Positions 7,061 to 13,963 are shown, counted from the stretch's first letter. The stretch: DNA of 15,210 nt from Chthonomonadaceae bacterium (GCA_014377395.1 JACMPS010000296.1:1-15210), one strand, 5' to 3'. Notes: generated from the letters alone by a model not told the origin. Numbers and translations: made by a program.

Positions 7061-9748
7061 ATGAAAAGCAAGCAAAAATCAATGATGAAAACAGAGATTA
7101 AAAGACAAGGTGCAGGGCAAATTCTCGCGGTCGGGTCACTGGCAATCGTGACCGCAATGACGACAGCGACAGGCGCAAAAGCCGATGAACCGCAGATGTT
7201 CCCCTTTGCGATGCCCTGGAACGACTCAAGCAAAACCGTCATGGATGTGGGCTACCTGAACCCGACTCCGGCAGGCAGGGACGGATTTATCAAGCCGCGT
7301 AACGGCAGGCTCTACGACGAGAAAGGACGGCGAATCCGTTTCATCGGCGTGAATTGTGTTGCAGGAGCCGCCTTCCCTGACAAGAAAACGGCGGAAGCGG
7401 TCGCCGCAAAACTGCATAAATTCGGCTTTAACATCGTGCGGTTTCATCACATGGACGCGGATTGGTCGGTTCCGAATATCTGGGATCCGAAATTCAAGGA
7501 CACGCAACATCTCAACCCCGAAGCGTTGGATCGGCTTGATTATTTCGTCGCGCAACTTAAAAAGAATGGCGTGTATACCAATCTCAATCTCCATGTGTCG
7601 CGTATTTGGAAGGCGGCGGACGGCGTTCCACAAAGTGAAGAAATCCCGAATTACGGCTCTAAACCCGCTAATTATTTTGAGCCGCGCATGGTGGAGTTGC
7701 AGAAAAAGTTTGCTCACGATTTGTTGACGCACCTGAATCCTTACACCAAAATGCGCTTTTGCGATGACCCGGCGGTTGCCGTTGTCGAACTCACCAACGA
7801 AAACACGATTGTCGGCGACTCGTGGTTCGGGGGCGTGTCAAAGTTACCCTCGCATTTTCAGGACGTGTTGAAGACGCAGTGGAACGGTTGGCTGAAAACG
7901 AAATACGGCTCTACCGATGCCCTCGTGAAAGCGTGGAAAACAAACGACAAGCCACTTGGTGCGGAAGTGTTGACCAACGCGAATTTTGCGGGGGGTGGCA
8001 TGGGGTGGACGCTTGAACTCAACACGAAACCCGCCGACGGAAAACTGTCCACGCCGGAAGTCGCACTCCCACAGGGCGCGACAGGGAAAGTTTTGCGCGT
8101 AGAGAGTACCGTCGTCTCCTCCCAGAGTTGGCACATTCAGTTTCATCAGACCGCGCTGAATCTGAAAGACGGAGAGCCATACACACTTTCTTTCCGGGCA
8201 AAAGCTAACAAGCCGCGCACCGTCAACGTCTACACTTCGCTCGATACGGGGGATTATCACCACACCGGGCTAGACTCGACAGCGGCACTGACGACAGAAT
8301 GGAAAACTTATCGCTTTGTGTTTGTGCCGGGGCGCACCGAAGCAAACCACAACCGGATTTCCCTGATGCTCGGTGACAGTGTCGGCTTTGTGGACTTCGC
8401 GGATTTTTCGCTGAAAACGGGTTCCGAAACTGAATTACCGTCAGGCGCAACACTGGATGCCGCAAGTTTTCCGCTCGGCAGACCGGGAGCAAACGCGCCG
8501 GGAGTAGACTGGTACGGCTTTCTCGTCGCTACCGAAAAAACCTTTGTCACGACGATGAAGGATTACCTGAGAAACGATCTTAAAATCAAGGCAAATCTGG
8601 TGGCGTCACAAGCAAATTTCGGGGGGATCGGCGGTGCGTATCGCGAGTCGCAAATGGACATCGTGGACGCACACACCTACTGGCAGCATCCGGAATTTCT
8701 TGGTAAAGATTGGGATTTGACAAATTGGCGCATCGGCAACACGTCGCTGGTGAAAGCCACGGACGGCGGAACCCTAACAGAACTTGCCCGTTACCGCGTT
8801 GCCGGGAAACCGTTTACCGTCAGTGAATACGATCACCCTTTCCCGAACGACTACCGGGCGGAAAGTCTGCCGATGCTGGCGGCGTTCGCTTCGGTTCAGG
8901 ATTGGGACGGCTATTATCTCTTCGCCTACGAAACGGTGCTGGCAGAGGTGGACAAAACCCGTATTTCAGGCTTTTTCGCCGTGCAAAACGATCCGGCTTA
9001 TCTCGCACTGATGCCCGCAACCGCCACGCTCTTTCTGCGAAACGATATGCCTGTCGCTCACGAGGAACTGAGATTGCGCGTCCCTGAGAGTTCCGTTCCC
9101 AATCAACTTGCGAAGTACGGAACCGGAACGGTAGGTTCCTGGGACGACAGCAAAATAGCACGAATGGACGCCTTGAACTATCGGCTTTCCCTCTCCTTTG
9201 CGGCGGGGAAAAACCCGGAAGCACAACCGATTACGAATGGTGCGGGGGCAGGAAAACCCAAAGGTGAAAGTGCAATCACCTGGAAGACAACTGGGGCAGA
9301 CGCACTCTTTACGGCGGACTCGCCCTCTTCTAAAGTCATGGCGGGGTTTCTCGGCGGACAGTCCGGGGTGTTGCCGGGGTGGACAGTACAAATGGGAACC
9401 ACGCCGCGCAACTTTGGAGTGTTCACGCTAACGGCGAGAGACGGACAACCGACGGAGACCTCAAAAGTGCTCCTGCTTGCGGCGGTGGGGGGAGTGGAGA
9501 ACACAGGCATGACGTGGAACGCGGATCGCAACTCAGTTTCGGACAAGTGGGGAACAGGGCCCATTCTTGCGGAAGGTTTGCCCGCGCAGATCATCCTCAG
9601 AACCGGGCTTAAATCGGCAACGGTTTACGCCCTCGACCCTACCGGAAAACGAAAAGGAAAAGTCGCTTCCACGCTTAACGACGGCACACTCGCCTTCTCC
9701 ATCGGAGCGCAATACGCGACAGTTCTGTACGAGATCGAAGGCAAATAA
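7061..9748 (+). CDS. Secreted GH5-like glycoside hydrolase with inserted carbohydrate-binding module
   Basis: The 895-residue protein has a signal peptide (hydrophobic core about 19-38, cleavage probably after AKA near residue 41), so it acts outside the cytoplasm. The clan GH-A barrel begins near residue 70 (GFIKPRNGRLYDEKGRRIRF) and continues through FNIVRFHHMD (123-132). The putative acid/base is E247 in ELTNEN and the putative nucleophile is E589 in TVSEYDHP. Between these two, residues about 304-455 form a jelly-roll resembling CBM4/9 (LTNANFAGGGMGWTLE to VDFADFSLK). The last 200 residues look beta-rich and may be an accessory sandwich domain. Retaining cleavage of a beta-linked polysaccharide is the likely reaction; substrate and exact family cannot be assigned by eye. 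The start is the ATG at 7061, with a weak ribosome site; ATG 7082 would leave an equally good signal peptide. Confidence 0.93.
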   Translation: MKSKQKSMMKTEIKRQGAGQILAVGSLAIVTAMTTATGAKADEPQMFPFAMPWNDSSKTVMDVGYLNPTPAGRDGFIKPRNGRLYDEKGRRIRFIGVNCVAGAAFPDKKTAEAVAAKLHKFGFNIVRFHHMDADWSVPNIWDPKFKDTQHLNPEALDRLDYFVAQLKKNGVYTNLNLHVSRIWKAADGVPQSEEIPNYGSKPANYFEPRMVELQKKFAHDLLTHLNPYTKMRFCDDPAVAVVELTNENTIVGDSWFGGVSKLPSHFQDVLKTQWNGWLKTKYGSTDALVKAWKTNDKPLGAEVLTNANFAGGGMGWTLELNTKPADGKLSTPEVALPQGATGKVLRVESTVVSSQSWHIQFHQTALNLKDGEPYTLSFRAKANKPRTVNVYTSLDTGDYHHTGLDSTAALTTEWKTYRFVFVPGRTEANHNRISLMLGDSVGFVDFADFSLKTGSETELPSGATLDAASFPLGRPGANAPGVDWYGFLVATEKTFVTTMKDYLRNDLKIKANLVASQANFGGIGGAYRESQMDIVDAHTYWQHPEFLGKDWDLTNWRIGNTSLVKATDGGTLTELARYRVAGKPFTVSEYDHPFPNDYRAESLPMLAAFASVQDWDGYYLFAYETVLAEVDKTRISGFFAVQNDPAYLALMPATATLFLRNDMPVAHEELRLRVPESSVPNQLAKYGTGTVGSWDDSKIARMDALNYRLSLSFAAGKNPEAQPITNGAGAGKPKGESAITWKTTGADALFTADSPSSKVMAGFLGGQSGVLPGWTVQMGTTPRNFGVFTLTARDGQPTETSKVLLLAAVGGVENTGMTWNADRNSVSDKWGTGPILAEGLPAQIILRTGLKSATVYALDPTGKRKGKVASTLNDGTLAFSIGAQYATVLYEIEGK

Positions 9749-9794
9749 AACAGAAGGAGAGGCAGAGACGTGATGTCTTTGCCTCTCCTTCTGT
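9743..9794 (-). terminator. Long hairpin terminator for the leftward operon, abutting the hydrolase stop
   Basis: The arms 9750-9769 and 9775-9794 pair over 20 bp, with a single G-U wobble and a five-base loop at 9770-9774. On the minus strand the stem is followed by TTTTATTT, giving a canonical rho-independent terminator for the genes at 9844-10790. On the plus strand no T-run follows, so for the hydrolase transcript it may serve mainly as a 3'-end stabilising stem. It shares its core and loop with the hairpin at 13078-13108. Confidence 0.88.
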
Positions 9795-9843
9795 CATCGC
9801 ACGTTCCAACCTAATCAGGTGATCCTGCCGACAGCAAATCCTC

Positions 9844-10218
9844 TCAGGAGAGACTCACTTCCTGAAGCGTTTCTTGCCACTGGCGGCGTTGGAGGCGCAG
9901 GGTTTCAGCGAAAGTCCGTGCGCGTTCCTTGAGCAGGTCTGGTACATCCGAACGCTGTTCCAAAGTCTGCAATAACGTGAGCGCGTGGTGGAAATCCCCG
10001 GCGTTTGCCCAGGCACTCGCGGCACTAAAACGGCTACGAATGGCACGAAGCCCCTCTCCCTCAGCATCGGCACGTTGAGCAAGCCGCTCTTCAAGAGTAG
10101 CAACCTCGGCAAAACGAGAAGCGGCATCCTCTTCCTGACCTTCGGCACGAAAAAGAGTCGCCTGGAGAAGAAGTGCGGACTTGTAGGCTTCTTCCTGGGG
10201 ATAGGGAATTAAACTCAT
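9844..10218 (-). CDS. Helical TPR-like protein of unknown function
   Basis: This acidic 124-residue protein is predicted to be almost entirely alpha-helical. The stretch from SALLLQATLFRAEGQEEDA through RFAEVATLEERLA, and then FSAASAWANAGDFHHALTLL, has the small/large helix-pair spacing of tetratricopeptide repeats. The pattern of two helical hairpins with an A-W-x-x-A-G-D-F turn suggests a protein-binding scaffold. No catalytic motif is visible and I do not recognise a named family. The ATG at 10218 is preceded by GGAG nine bases away. It lies 20 bp downstream of the gene ending at 10239, on the same strand, so the two form an operon and the helical protein is likely a partner of the first gene's product. 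The transcript ends at the hairpin at 9750-9794. Confidence 0.85.
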   Translation of the reverse strand: MSLIPYPQEEAYKSALLLQATLFRAEGQEEDAASRFAEVATLEERLAQRADAEGEGLRAIRSRFSAASAWANAGDFHHALTLLQTLEQRSDVPDLLKERARTFAETLRLQRRQWQETLQEVSLS

Positions 10219-10238
10219 CAGGTGTTTCTCCAGACTTT

Positions 10239-10790
10239 TCAGAAAGGGCTATGCAAAGAAATCAAAACTTCCCTGCGGGTGAAACCGACGACAACGACAT
10301 ATCCGTTGAGACGTGCCGGGTTCTGTTGGAGTTGCCGGGTTTTAAGGCGATGACGCTCCCGCAGCTCATCTGAACTTTCCGAGAGTGTACCACTCACTTC
10401 GAGACCCCACTCTTCATCTTCAGTTCCAATACGATAGTCGAACCGCTCTCCCTCAAGGGCAACCGATAGAACGCGCAATCCCAGTAATGAGGGAATTAGC
10501 GCGCAGGCAATCCCCAACGCACCCCATTCTGTTTTCACTCGCTCCTGCACGGCAAGAGGCTTGAGAGAGGCGGATTGCGGTTTCCATACCAGATGGACGC
10601 CCTTGGTTTGCTCCTGTCCCTCTGCGTCGGTCAGAATGACGGTAAGTTCAGCGGAAGTTATTTCGTTGCCACCTCCTAACCTCTCGATCACAAACGGCGC
10701 GAAAATCTCCGCACCAATCGCATGAAGGCGCAAATTCTCTTCGAGCAGAAGAGGCAGAGCCATGTCGGAAGGGGTACTCTTTTCAGGCAC
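10239..10790 (-). CDS. Uncharacterised protein, possible nuclease-like fold
   Basis: The predicted protein has 183 residues. An N-terminal helix (ALPLLLEENLRLHAIGAEIF) leads into an alpha/beta body. The region FDYRIG (D118), then WGLEVSGT (E131, S133), then ERHRLKTRQL (K150) and GYVVVVGF (163-170) has the strand-turn-strand arrangement of PD-(D/E)XK nucleases, with serine in place of the usual lysine. This is a visual resemblance only and the catalytic claim is weak. The GTG at 10790 is chosen as the start because GGAG lies seven bases upstream and a promoter with TATAAT is located 49 bp upstream. The open frame extends further, to 10877, but that start would lie upstream of the promoter. It is first in an operon with the helical protein; no phage or restriction genes are adjacent. 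Confidence 0.85.
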   Translation of the reverse strand: MPEKSTPSDMALPLLLEENLRLHAIGAEIFAPFVIERLGGGNEITSAELTVILTDAEGQEQTKGVHLVWKPQSASLKPLAVQERVKTEWGALGIACALIPSLLGLRVLSVALEGERFDYRIGTEDEEWGLEVSGTLSESSDELRERHRLKTRQLQQNPARLNGYVVVVGFTRREVLISLHSPF

Positions 10791-10838
10791 GAATAATCTC
10801 CGTAATGGGTGACAGTAGGGTTGACTACGCCCCCCCTC

Positions 10839-10867
10839 ATTATACTCCGAAACTAGCCTGACGGAAA
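10839..10867 (-). promoter_or_regulatory. Sigma-70-type promoter of the two-gene operon
   Basis: On the minus strand a perfect TATAAT (10839-10844) lies 17 bp from a weak -35, TTTCCG (10862-10867). Transcription would start near 10832, leaving a leader of about 40 nt before the GTG at 10790. A weak -35 with a perfect -10 often indicates that an activator helps. The tandem repeat array begins 5 bp upstream of this -35. Confidence 0.7.
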
Positions 10868-10872
10868 GGTGA

Positions 10873-11061
10873 GGCACACCCTTTGCGATGCGGCTCCCAC
10901 AGTGAGAATTGCGGCTTCCACACCTCGCGATGCCCCTCCCACAGTAAGAATTATCGCTCCCGACCTTCTCAATGCGACACCAACCGTAAGAATTGCGCCT
11001 TCAGACTCTCGCGATGCGCCTCCAGACCTTCGCGATGCGCTCGTTCACCGCCGCGATGCGC
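10873..11061. repeat. Nine-unit 21-bp imperfect tandem repeat array
   Basis: Nine consecutive blocks of exactly 21 bp fill 10873-11061. Two sequence types occur. Type A contains CGCGATGCG with CTCC or CTTC at its left end (plus strand). Type B contains CAGTAAGAATTGCG or a close variant. Read left to right the order is A-B-A-B-A-B-A-A-A, so part of the array has a 42-bp higher-order period and the right end is a run of A units. It lies in the 394-bp gap between the operon starting at 10790 and the PcfJ gene ending at 11185. There are no spacers, so it is not CRISPR. Because 21 is a multiple of three it gives open repetitive frames on both strands, but no coherent gene with a start signal is seen. 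Confidence 0.85.
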
Positions 11062-11164
11062 CCTTTCCCCTGCGATTATCAGGCTCAGTAGGAGGTGGAA
11101 ACACTGCTTTTCTCACGCTCCAACAAAGAGACCGACAGGGAGGACTGATTTCGAGTTCCGCTTG

Positions 11165-11184
11165 CACCCCTCCGAAAAGGGGTG
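11165..11184 (-). other. Short hairpin directly after the PcfJ-gene stop codon
   Basis: CACCCC at 11165-11170 pairs with GGGGTG at 11179-11184, with an eight-base loop, directly adjoining the stop codon at 11185-11187. There is no T-run on the minus strand, so this is at best a weak terminator or an RNA-end stabiliser. The remaining sequence from 11062 to 11164 shows no gene. Confidence 0.45.
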
Positions 11185-12879
11185 TCATGCCCCTGCCTCA
11201 ATCGCCATGCCGTTTTGTTCCGCCCAGAGTGTCAGGATTTCAATCCCCGTCTGCAAAGTTGGGTTTTGGGGGTGCAGATGCGGCAACCGATTGCATTTGG
11301 CGCGTATCTGAACCACCTTTCGCGTTGCCGGGTGAACCTCCACCGTCAACACGCGCTGAAACGTGTTTTTCGCCTCGATCCAGCGACGCACCGAGAGGAT
11401 CGCACTCTTCCCGCTCAGGCAATCGTTGTGATAAGAAGCCACGCAGTTACGCTGTGCCGCCCCTTCCGAATGGAGTTCCCGCGTGTTCAGGATTTCCTGC
11501 ACCCGCCACCTCTGCGTTTTCGTTTCGCCCTCCGGTTCCGTGTCGGAAGAAAGGACACTTTGCCCGATCTCCAGAGGGGGGCAGGGCAGGGGCGTCCACT
11601 CCTGAACCGTCGAAAGTGCAAAGCGCATTCTGTCGGCGTGCCACCTTTCCGTCAATCTGAGCAGAGAGACGAGTGTGCGTCCCTTTATTGAGAACTCCGG
11701 TCTCGATGTGTTTCCCTCCTGCATAACTTCGTGTGCAAGCTTCCGAGAATAAAGGAAGTCCACAATGAGAGGAATTTGCGCGGGGGACGCACGGTGATCC
11801 ACAAAAAACCGTACCACCGTATCCCAGAAAGATTCGTCCGGCAATACCTCCCGCAACCGGGAATTGAGCATGGCTTTTGCCGCCGCCCCCGTCGCCCCTC
11901 TGCCCCGCGCCTGCGCCCATCGCAACGCAGCGGAAGCCATAAGCGTGTCGGGGGCGGTGAGGAAAGCGTGTCGTTCCTTTTGCGTGAGCATGATTGGCAG
12001 AGAGAGGGTGCGTAGACTGCCGCCCGCCGCCAACGTCAGCCACCACAGGCGACCCGCTTCCGCGCTCTTTTCGTCGGGATCGAACCAAACCGAGATCAAG
12101 AAAGGGGGCGTTTTGTACTCGCTGAACAGGTAATGCACGAGCGAACGAAACTGCGTAAGTGGATCGGTGTTGGGGCATTTCCAGTCGGAAAGCGGGCGAC
12201 GCCACTCCGCATAAAGTTCTGCTACACGAGCGAGACCCTGCGCGAATGTGTTGGACGGCAAGACACCATAGTGGGGACACGCCGCACCACTATCGCTCAT
12301 CATGCGGCTTTGACCCAGGGCGCAACGTAGGAGTTCGAGGTACTTTCCGCGTGTCTTGCCCTTCATCCGCTTTTGATCGAGTGCCGCGATCACAGACGCG
12401 AAACGCTCATCTTGAAGGATTCGCGGCGTGACTTCGCCACGAAAGATTGCTTCCAGTGTCAGGTCGGGGCGATCCGAAAGAAGTCGTGCCGTCGCCAGCG
12501 AAAGACGTGCTTTCTCCTCTGAATGAAAGGTGCGCTCCGCCTCTAATTGTGTCGCTGTTTTGCCTGTTGAAACGCTGAAACGATATGCCTCACACCATGC
12601 CATGTACTCTGCAAGCGTGGAAAAGCCGAGAACTCGCGTATGACGCTCCATCCGGGTCTCCAATTTCGAGATTTGGCTTTGCCGCGCCCGCAATCTCACC
12701 TCGTCGCGTCGCTGAATCCACGTCTTGCAGAGGGTAGTGCGTAGCCCATTCGCCGCGCACCACCGGCGATACTCGGCATTTGTTTCCAGTCCCAATGCGG
12801 CAAGGTGACGCTCGTGACCCTTCGGCATAAACGTTGAGGTCTCTGCAGTTTTCGTTCGATTTTGTGTTGTGTGTCTCAT
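11185..12879 (-). CDS. PcfJ-domain protein
   Basis: This large basic protein (564 residues from the chosen start) carries a PcfJ-like domain near its C-terminus: LHSEGAAQRNCVASYHNDCL at about residues 469-488, then SGKSAILSVRR, then a beta stretch FQRVLTVEVHP. The E-G-x(5)-CV-x-SY core is the family hallmark. PcfJ is named after a conjugative-plasmid gene, and its biochemical role is not established. The N-terminal 140 residues hold two similar helical modules, each with LGL.T.AEYRRWC-like or LGFSTLAEYMAWC-like sequence, suggesting an internal duplication. The start is uncertain: ATG 12879 has no clear ribosome site, TTG 12936 lengthens the protein, and ATG 12828 begins just before the first module. 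No relaxase, coupling protein or replication gene is present in the window. Confidence 0.88.
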   Translation of the reverse strand: MRHTTQNRTKTAETSTFMPKGHERHLAALGLETNAEYRRWCAANGLRTTLCKTWIQRRDEVRLRARQSQISKLETRMERHTRVLGFSTLAEYMAWCEAYRFSVSTGKTATQLEAERTFHSEEKARLSLATARLLSDRPDLTLEAIFRGEVTPRILQDERFASVIAALDQKRMKGKTRGKYLELLRCALGQSRMMSDSGAACPHYGVLPSNTFAQGLARVAELYAEWRRPLSDWKCPNTDPLTQFRSLVHYLFSEYKTPPFLISVWFDPDEKSAEAGRLWWLTLAAGGSLRTLSLPIMLTQKERHAFLTAPDTLMASAALRWAQARGRGATGAAAKAMLNSRLREVLPDESFWDTVVRFFVDHRASPAQIPLIVDFLYSRKLAHEVMQEGNTSRPEFSIKGRTLVSLLRLTERWHADRMRFALSTVQEWTPLPCPPLEIGQSVLSSDTEPEGETKTQRWRVQEILNTRELHSEGAAQRNCVASYHNDCLSGKSAILSVRRWIEAKNTFQRVLTVEVHPATRKVVQIRAKCNRLPHLHPQNPTLQTGIEILTLWAEQNGMAIEAGA

Positions 12880-13066
12880 CGTGTTTCGGGCACTTTGTTT
12901 CGGGCTGATTTTGTGAAAACCCGATCTCCCGCGCAAAATGACAGGGCTTCCGGGCGAAAAGTTACGCCTCTCCTGTGCCTTATCGTGTCTGAGAAGAGGA
13001 ACGATAAACCTCCACTTGAATTCGTCTTGTTTTCCCCCAAGCCTCTCCTAAAACTTTTCAGTCTGA

Positions 13067-13108
13067 CAAACGAAAAAGAGAGGTGAAGACTTGATGTCTT
13101 CACCTCTC
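13067..13108 (-). terminator. Rho-independent terminator of the toxin-antitoxin operon
   Basis: A perfect 13-bp stem (13078-13090 with 13096-13108) has the five-base loop TTGAT (plus strand) and, on the minus strand, is followed by TTTTTCGTTTG. It lies 59 bp after the toxin stop codon and separates the TA operon from the PcfJ gene. It is related in sequence to the hairpin at 9750-9794. The remaining 187 bp up to 12880 shows no further gene; it should contain the PcfJ-gene promoter, but I could not identify it. Confidence 0.9.
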
Positions 13109-13167
13109 GACCCGCATAGGCAAGTCTAACGCGAGAGGCAGGCTGAACAATACCTTTTTTCGTGGGG

Positions 13168-13566
13168 CTACGTCTGGGACTCGATTGCGCGGGCTTGCAG
13201 TTTTGTGAGGGGACGGGAGGCAGAGTGTCGGACATGAAGAAGAATGACCGTAGGTGCGTCTGATGAGACCGCCTCTTCACCGGAAAAAGTGAACAAGATG
13301 CGGTGAGCGAACCGACTTCCGGGACGACGATACAAAATTTGACGCACTTCGCAACGAAACTGCTCCCGTGCAAGCGGACAGCGGCGTGGAAGTATCGCAA
13401 GGGATGCCACCGTATCGTAAAGCCCTTCACGCCAGACAATTGCTATTTCCGGTGAAGAAGTCTCGGCAATGTAGACGGTCTCCGCATCTATGTCGCGCCT
13501 TGCACGCTCCGTAAAACGGAGCGCGTAATTGAGGGGTTGTTCGTCCTTGCTCTCTGGATGCCTCAT
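13168..13566 (-). CDS. ParE/RelE-family toxin
   Basis: The 132-residue product matches the compact ParE/RelE fold. It has a first strand and helix (LNYALRFTERARRDIDAE, 12-29), a second helix with YDTVASLAILPRRCPLARE (50-68), a central EVRQILYRR (73-81) and a final strand ending LLHVRHSASRP (109-119). RelE relatives cut mRNA on the ribosome and ParE relatives poison gyrase; the sequence alone does not decide which. The start at 13566 is set by the ATGA overlap with the antitoxin stop codon, the usual sign of translational coupling in such operons; upstream in-frame starts would lie inside the antitoxin. It has a C-terminal extension of about 12 residues after the core. It is co-transcribed with the antitoxin from 13829 and ends before the terminator at 13108. 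Confidence 0.92.
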   Translation of the reverse strand: MRHPESKDEQPLNYALRFTERARRDIDAETVYIAETSSPEIAIVWREGLYDTVASLAILPRRCPLAREQFRCEVRQILYRRPGSRFAHRILFTFSGEEAVSSDAPTVILLHVRHSASRPLTKLQARAIESQT

Positions 13567-13829
13567 CTTTCGATAACGCCGGATTTCGTAAGAAGTTCGG
13601 CTTTTTGGTGTTGCCAACGCGCCTTCTCTTCCTCAAGCGAAAAGGTGCGCCCCGCCTCTATGTCTTGTAGTGCCTCTTCAACCCCGGCGATACAGGCAAC
13701 CGCGTCTTTCTCCTGAGCGGAAAGTGCTTCTGCAATCGCGGAAAGTGCAAAGTGTTTGCGCTCTTCCTCTGGCAAAAGGGCGTTCAGTCGAAAAGCCAGT
13801 TCTTCGGGTAGGTCAAGTGTCAGGGTCAT
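13563..13829 (-). CDS. Antitoxin of the ParE/RelE-type module
   Basis: This acidic 88-residue protein precedes the toxin with a four-base overlap. Its N-terminus, MTLTLDLPEELAFRLNALL followed by a second helix ending near residue 38, fits a short strand plus two helices, as in ribbon-helix-helix DNA-binding antitoxins. The C-terminal half (ALQDIEAGRTFSLEEEKARW) is the acidic helix that typically wraps around the toxin; the G-R-T-F-S-L-E-E pattern is common in antitoxins partnered with ParE-like toxins. The antitoxin usually binds its own promoter, and a palindrome covering the -35 hexamer upstream fits that. The ATG at 13829 has a weak AAAGAG ribosome site. It is divergent from the HEAT-like membrane protein gene. 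Confidence 0.9.
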   Translation of the reverse strand: MTLTLDLPEELAFRLNALLPEEERKHFALSAIAEALSAQEKDAVACIAGVEEALQDIEAGRTFSLEEEKARWQHQKAELLTKSGVIER

Positions 13830-13867
13830 TTTATGCTCTTTATTGTTGGCTGTCGCAGGGTTTCTTT

Positions 13868-13895
13868 TTGCAAGACAATGCTGGTACGATATTAT
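13868..13895 (+). promoter_or_regulatory. Candidate rightward promoter for the HEAT-like gene
   Basis: TTGCAA (13868-13873) and TATTAT (13890-13895) are 16 bp apart and point toward the gene at 13964. The -10 occupies the same bases as the -10 of the leftward TA promoter. Both hexamers are imperfect, so this is a moderate call. Confidence 0.45.
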
Positions 13896-13918
13896 ACGCT
13901 TCTATTACCGATTTCCAA
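13891..13918 (-). promoter_or_regulatory. Promoter of the toxin-antitoxin operon
   Basis: On the minus strand TTGGAA (13913-13918) and a perfect TATAAT (13891-13896) are separated by 16 bp, giving a start near 13884 and a leader of about 55 nt. The -35 hexamer lies entirely inside the palindrome at 13908-13922. Confidence 0.75.
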
Positions 13919-13922
13919 TCGG
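13908..13922. promoter_or_regulatory. Palindromic operator candidate over the TA promoter -35
   Basis: CCGATT at 13908-13913 and AATCGG at 13917-13922 form a perfect six-base inverted repeat around TCC. It covers the -35 of the leftward TA promoter, so binding of the antitoxin (alone or with toxin) here would block RNA polymerase. On the plus strand it is followed by CTTTTTT, which gives it the look of a short terminator, but it would lie only about 6 nt into the rightward transcript. Confidence 0.6.
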
Positions 13923-13963
13923 CTTTTTTCTGATGAGGGCTTTCTAGTTTTCGCTCCCGCACC

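Noticed and set aside
10873..11061. CRISPR array
   Set aside because: The repeats are directly adjacent, diverged and without spacers, and no cas gene is nearby.
11062..11140. A short minus-strand peptide reading AHREGLEAHRESLKA through the array
   Set aside because: It runs into a stop within the array after three A units and has no start codon with a ribosome site; it is either a remnant or chance, so it was not annotated.
10869..11660. A long plus-strand frame whose N-terminus repeats a PTVRIA-type motif
   Set aside because: The repetition comes from the 21-bp DNA array staying in frame, and the rest is antisense to the PcfJ-domain gene; no ribosome site is present.
12876..13439. A 187-residue minus-strand frame overlapping the toxin gene
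   Set aside because: It is out of frame with the toxin, crosses the strong terminator at 13078-13108 and lacks recognisable features.
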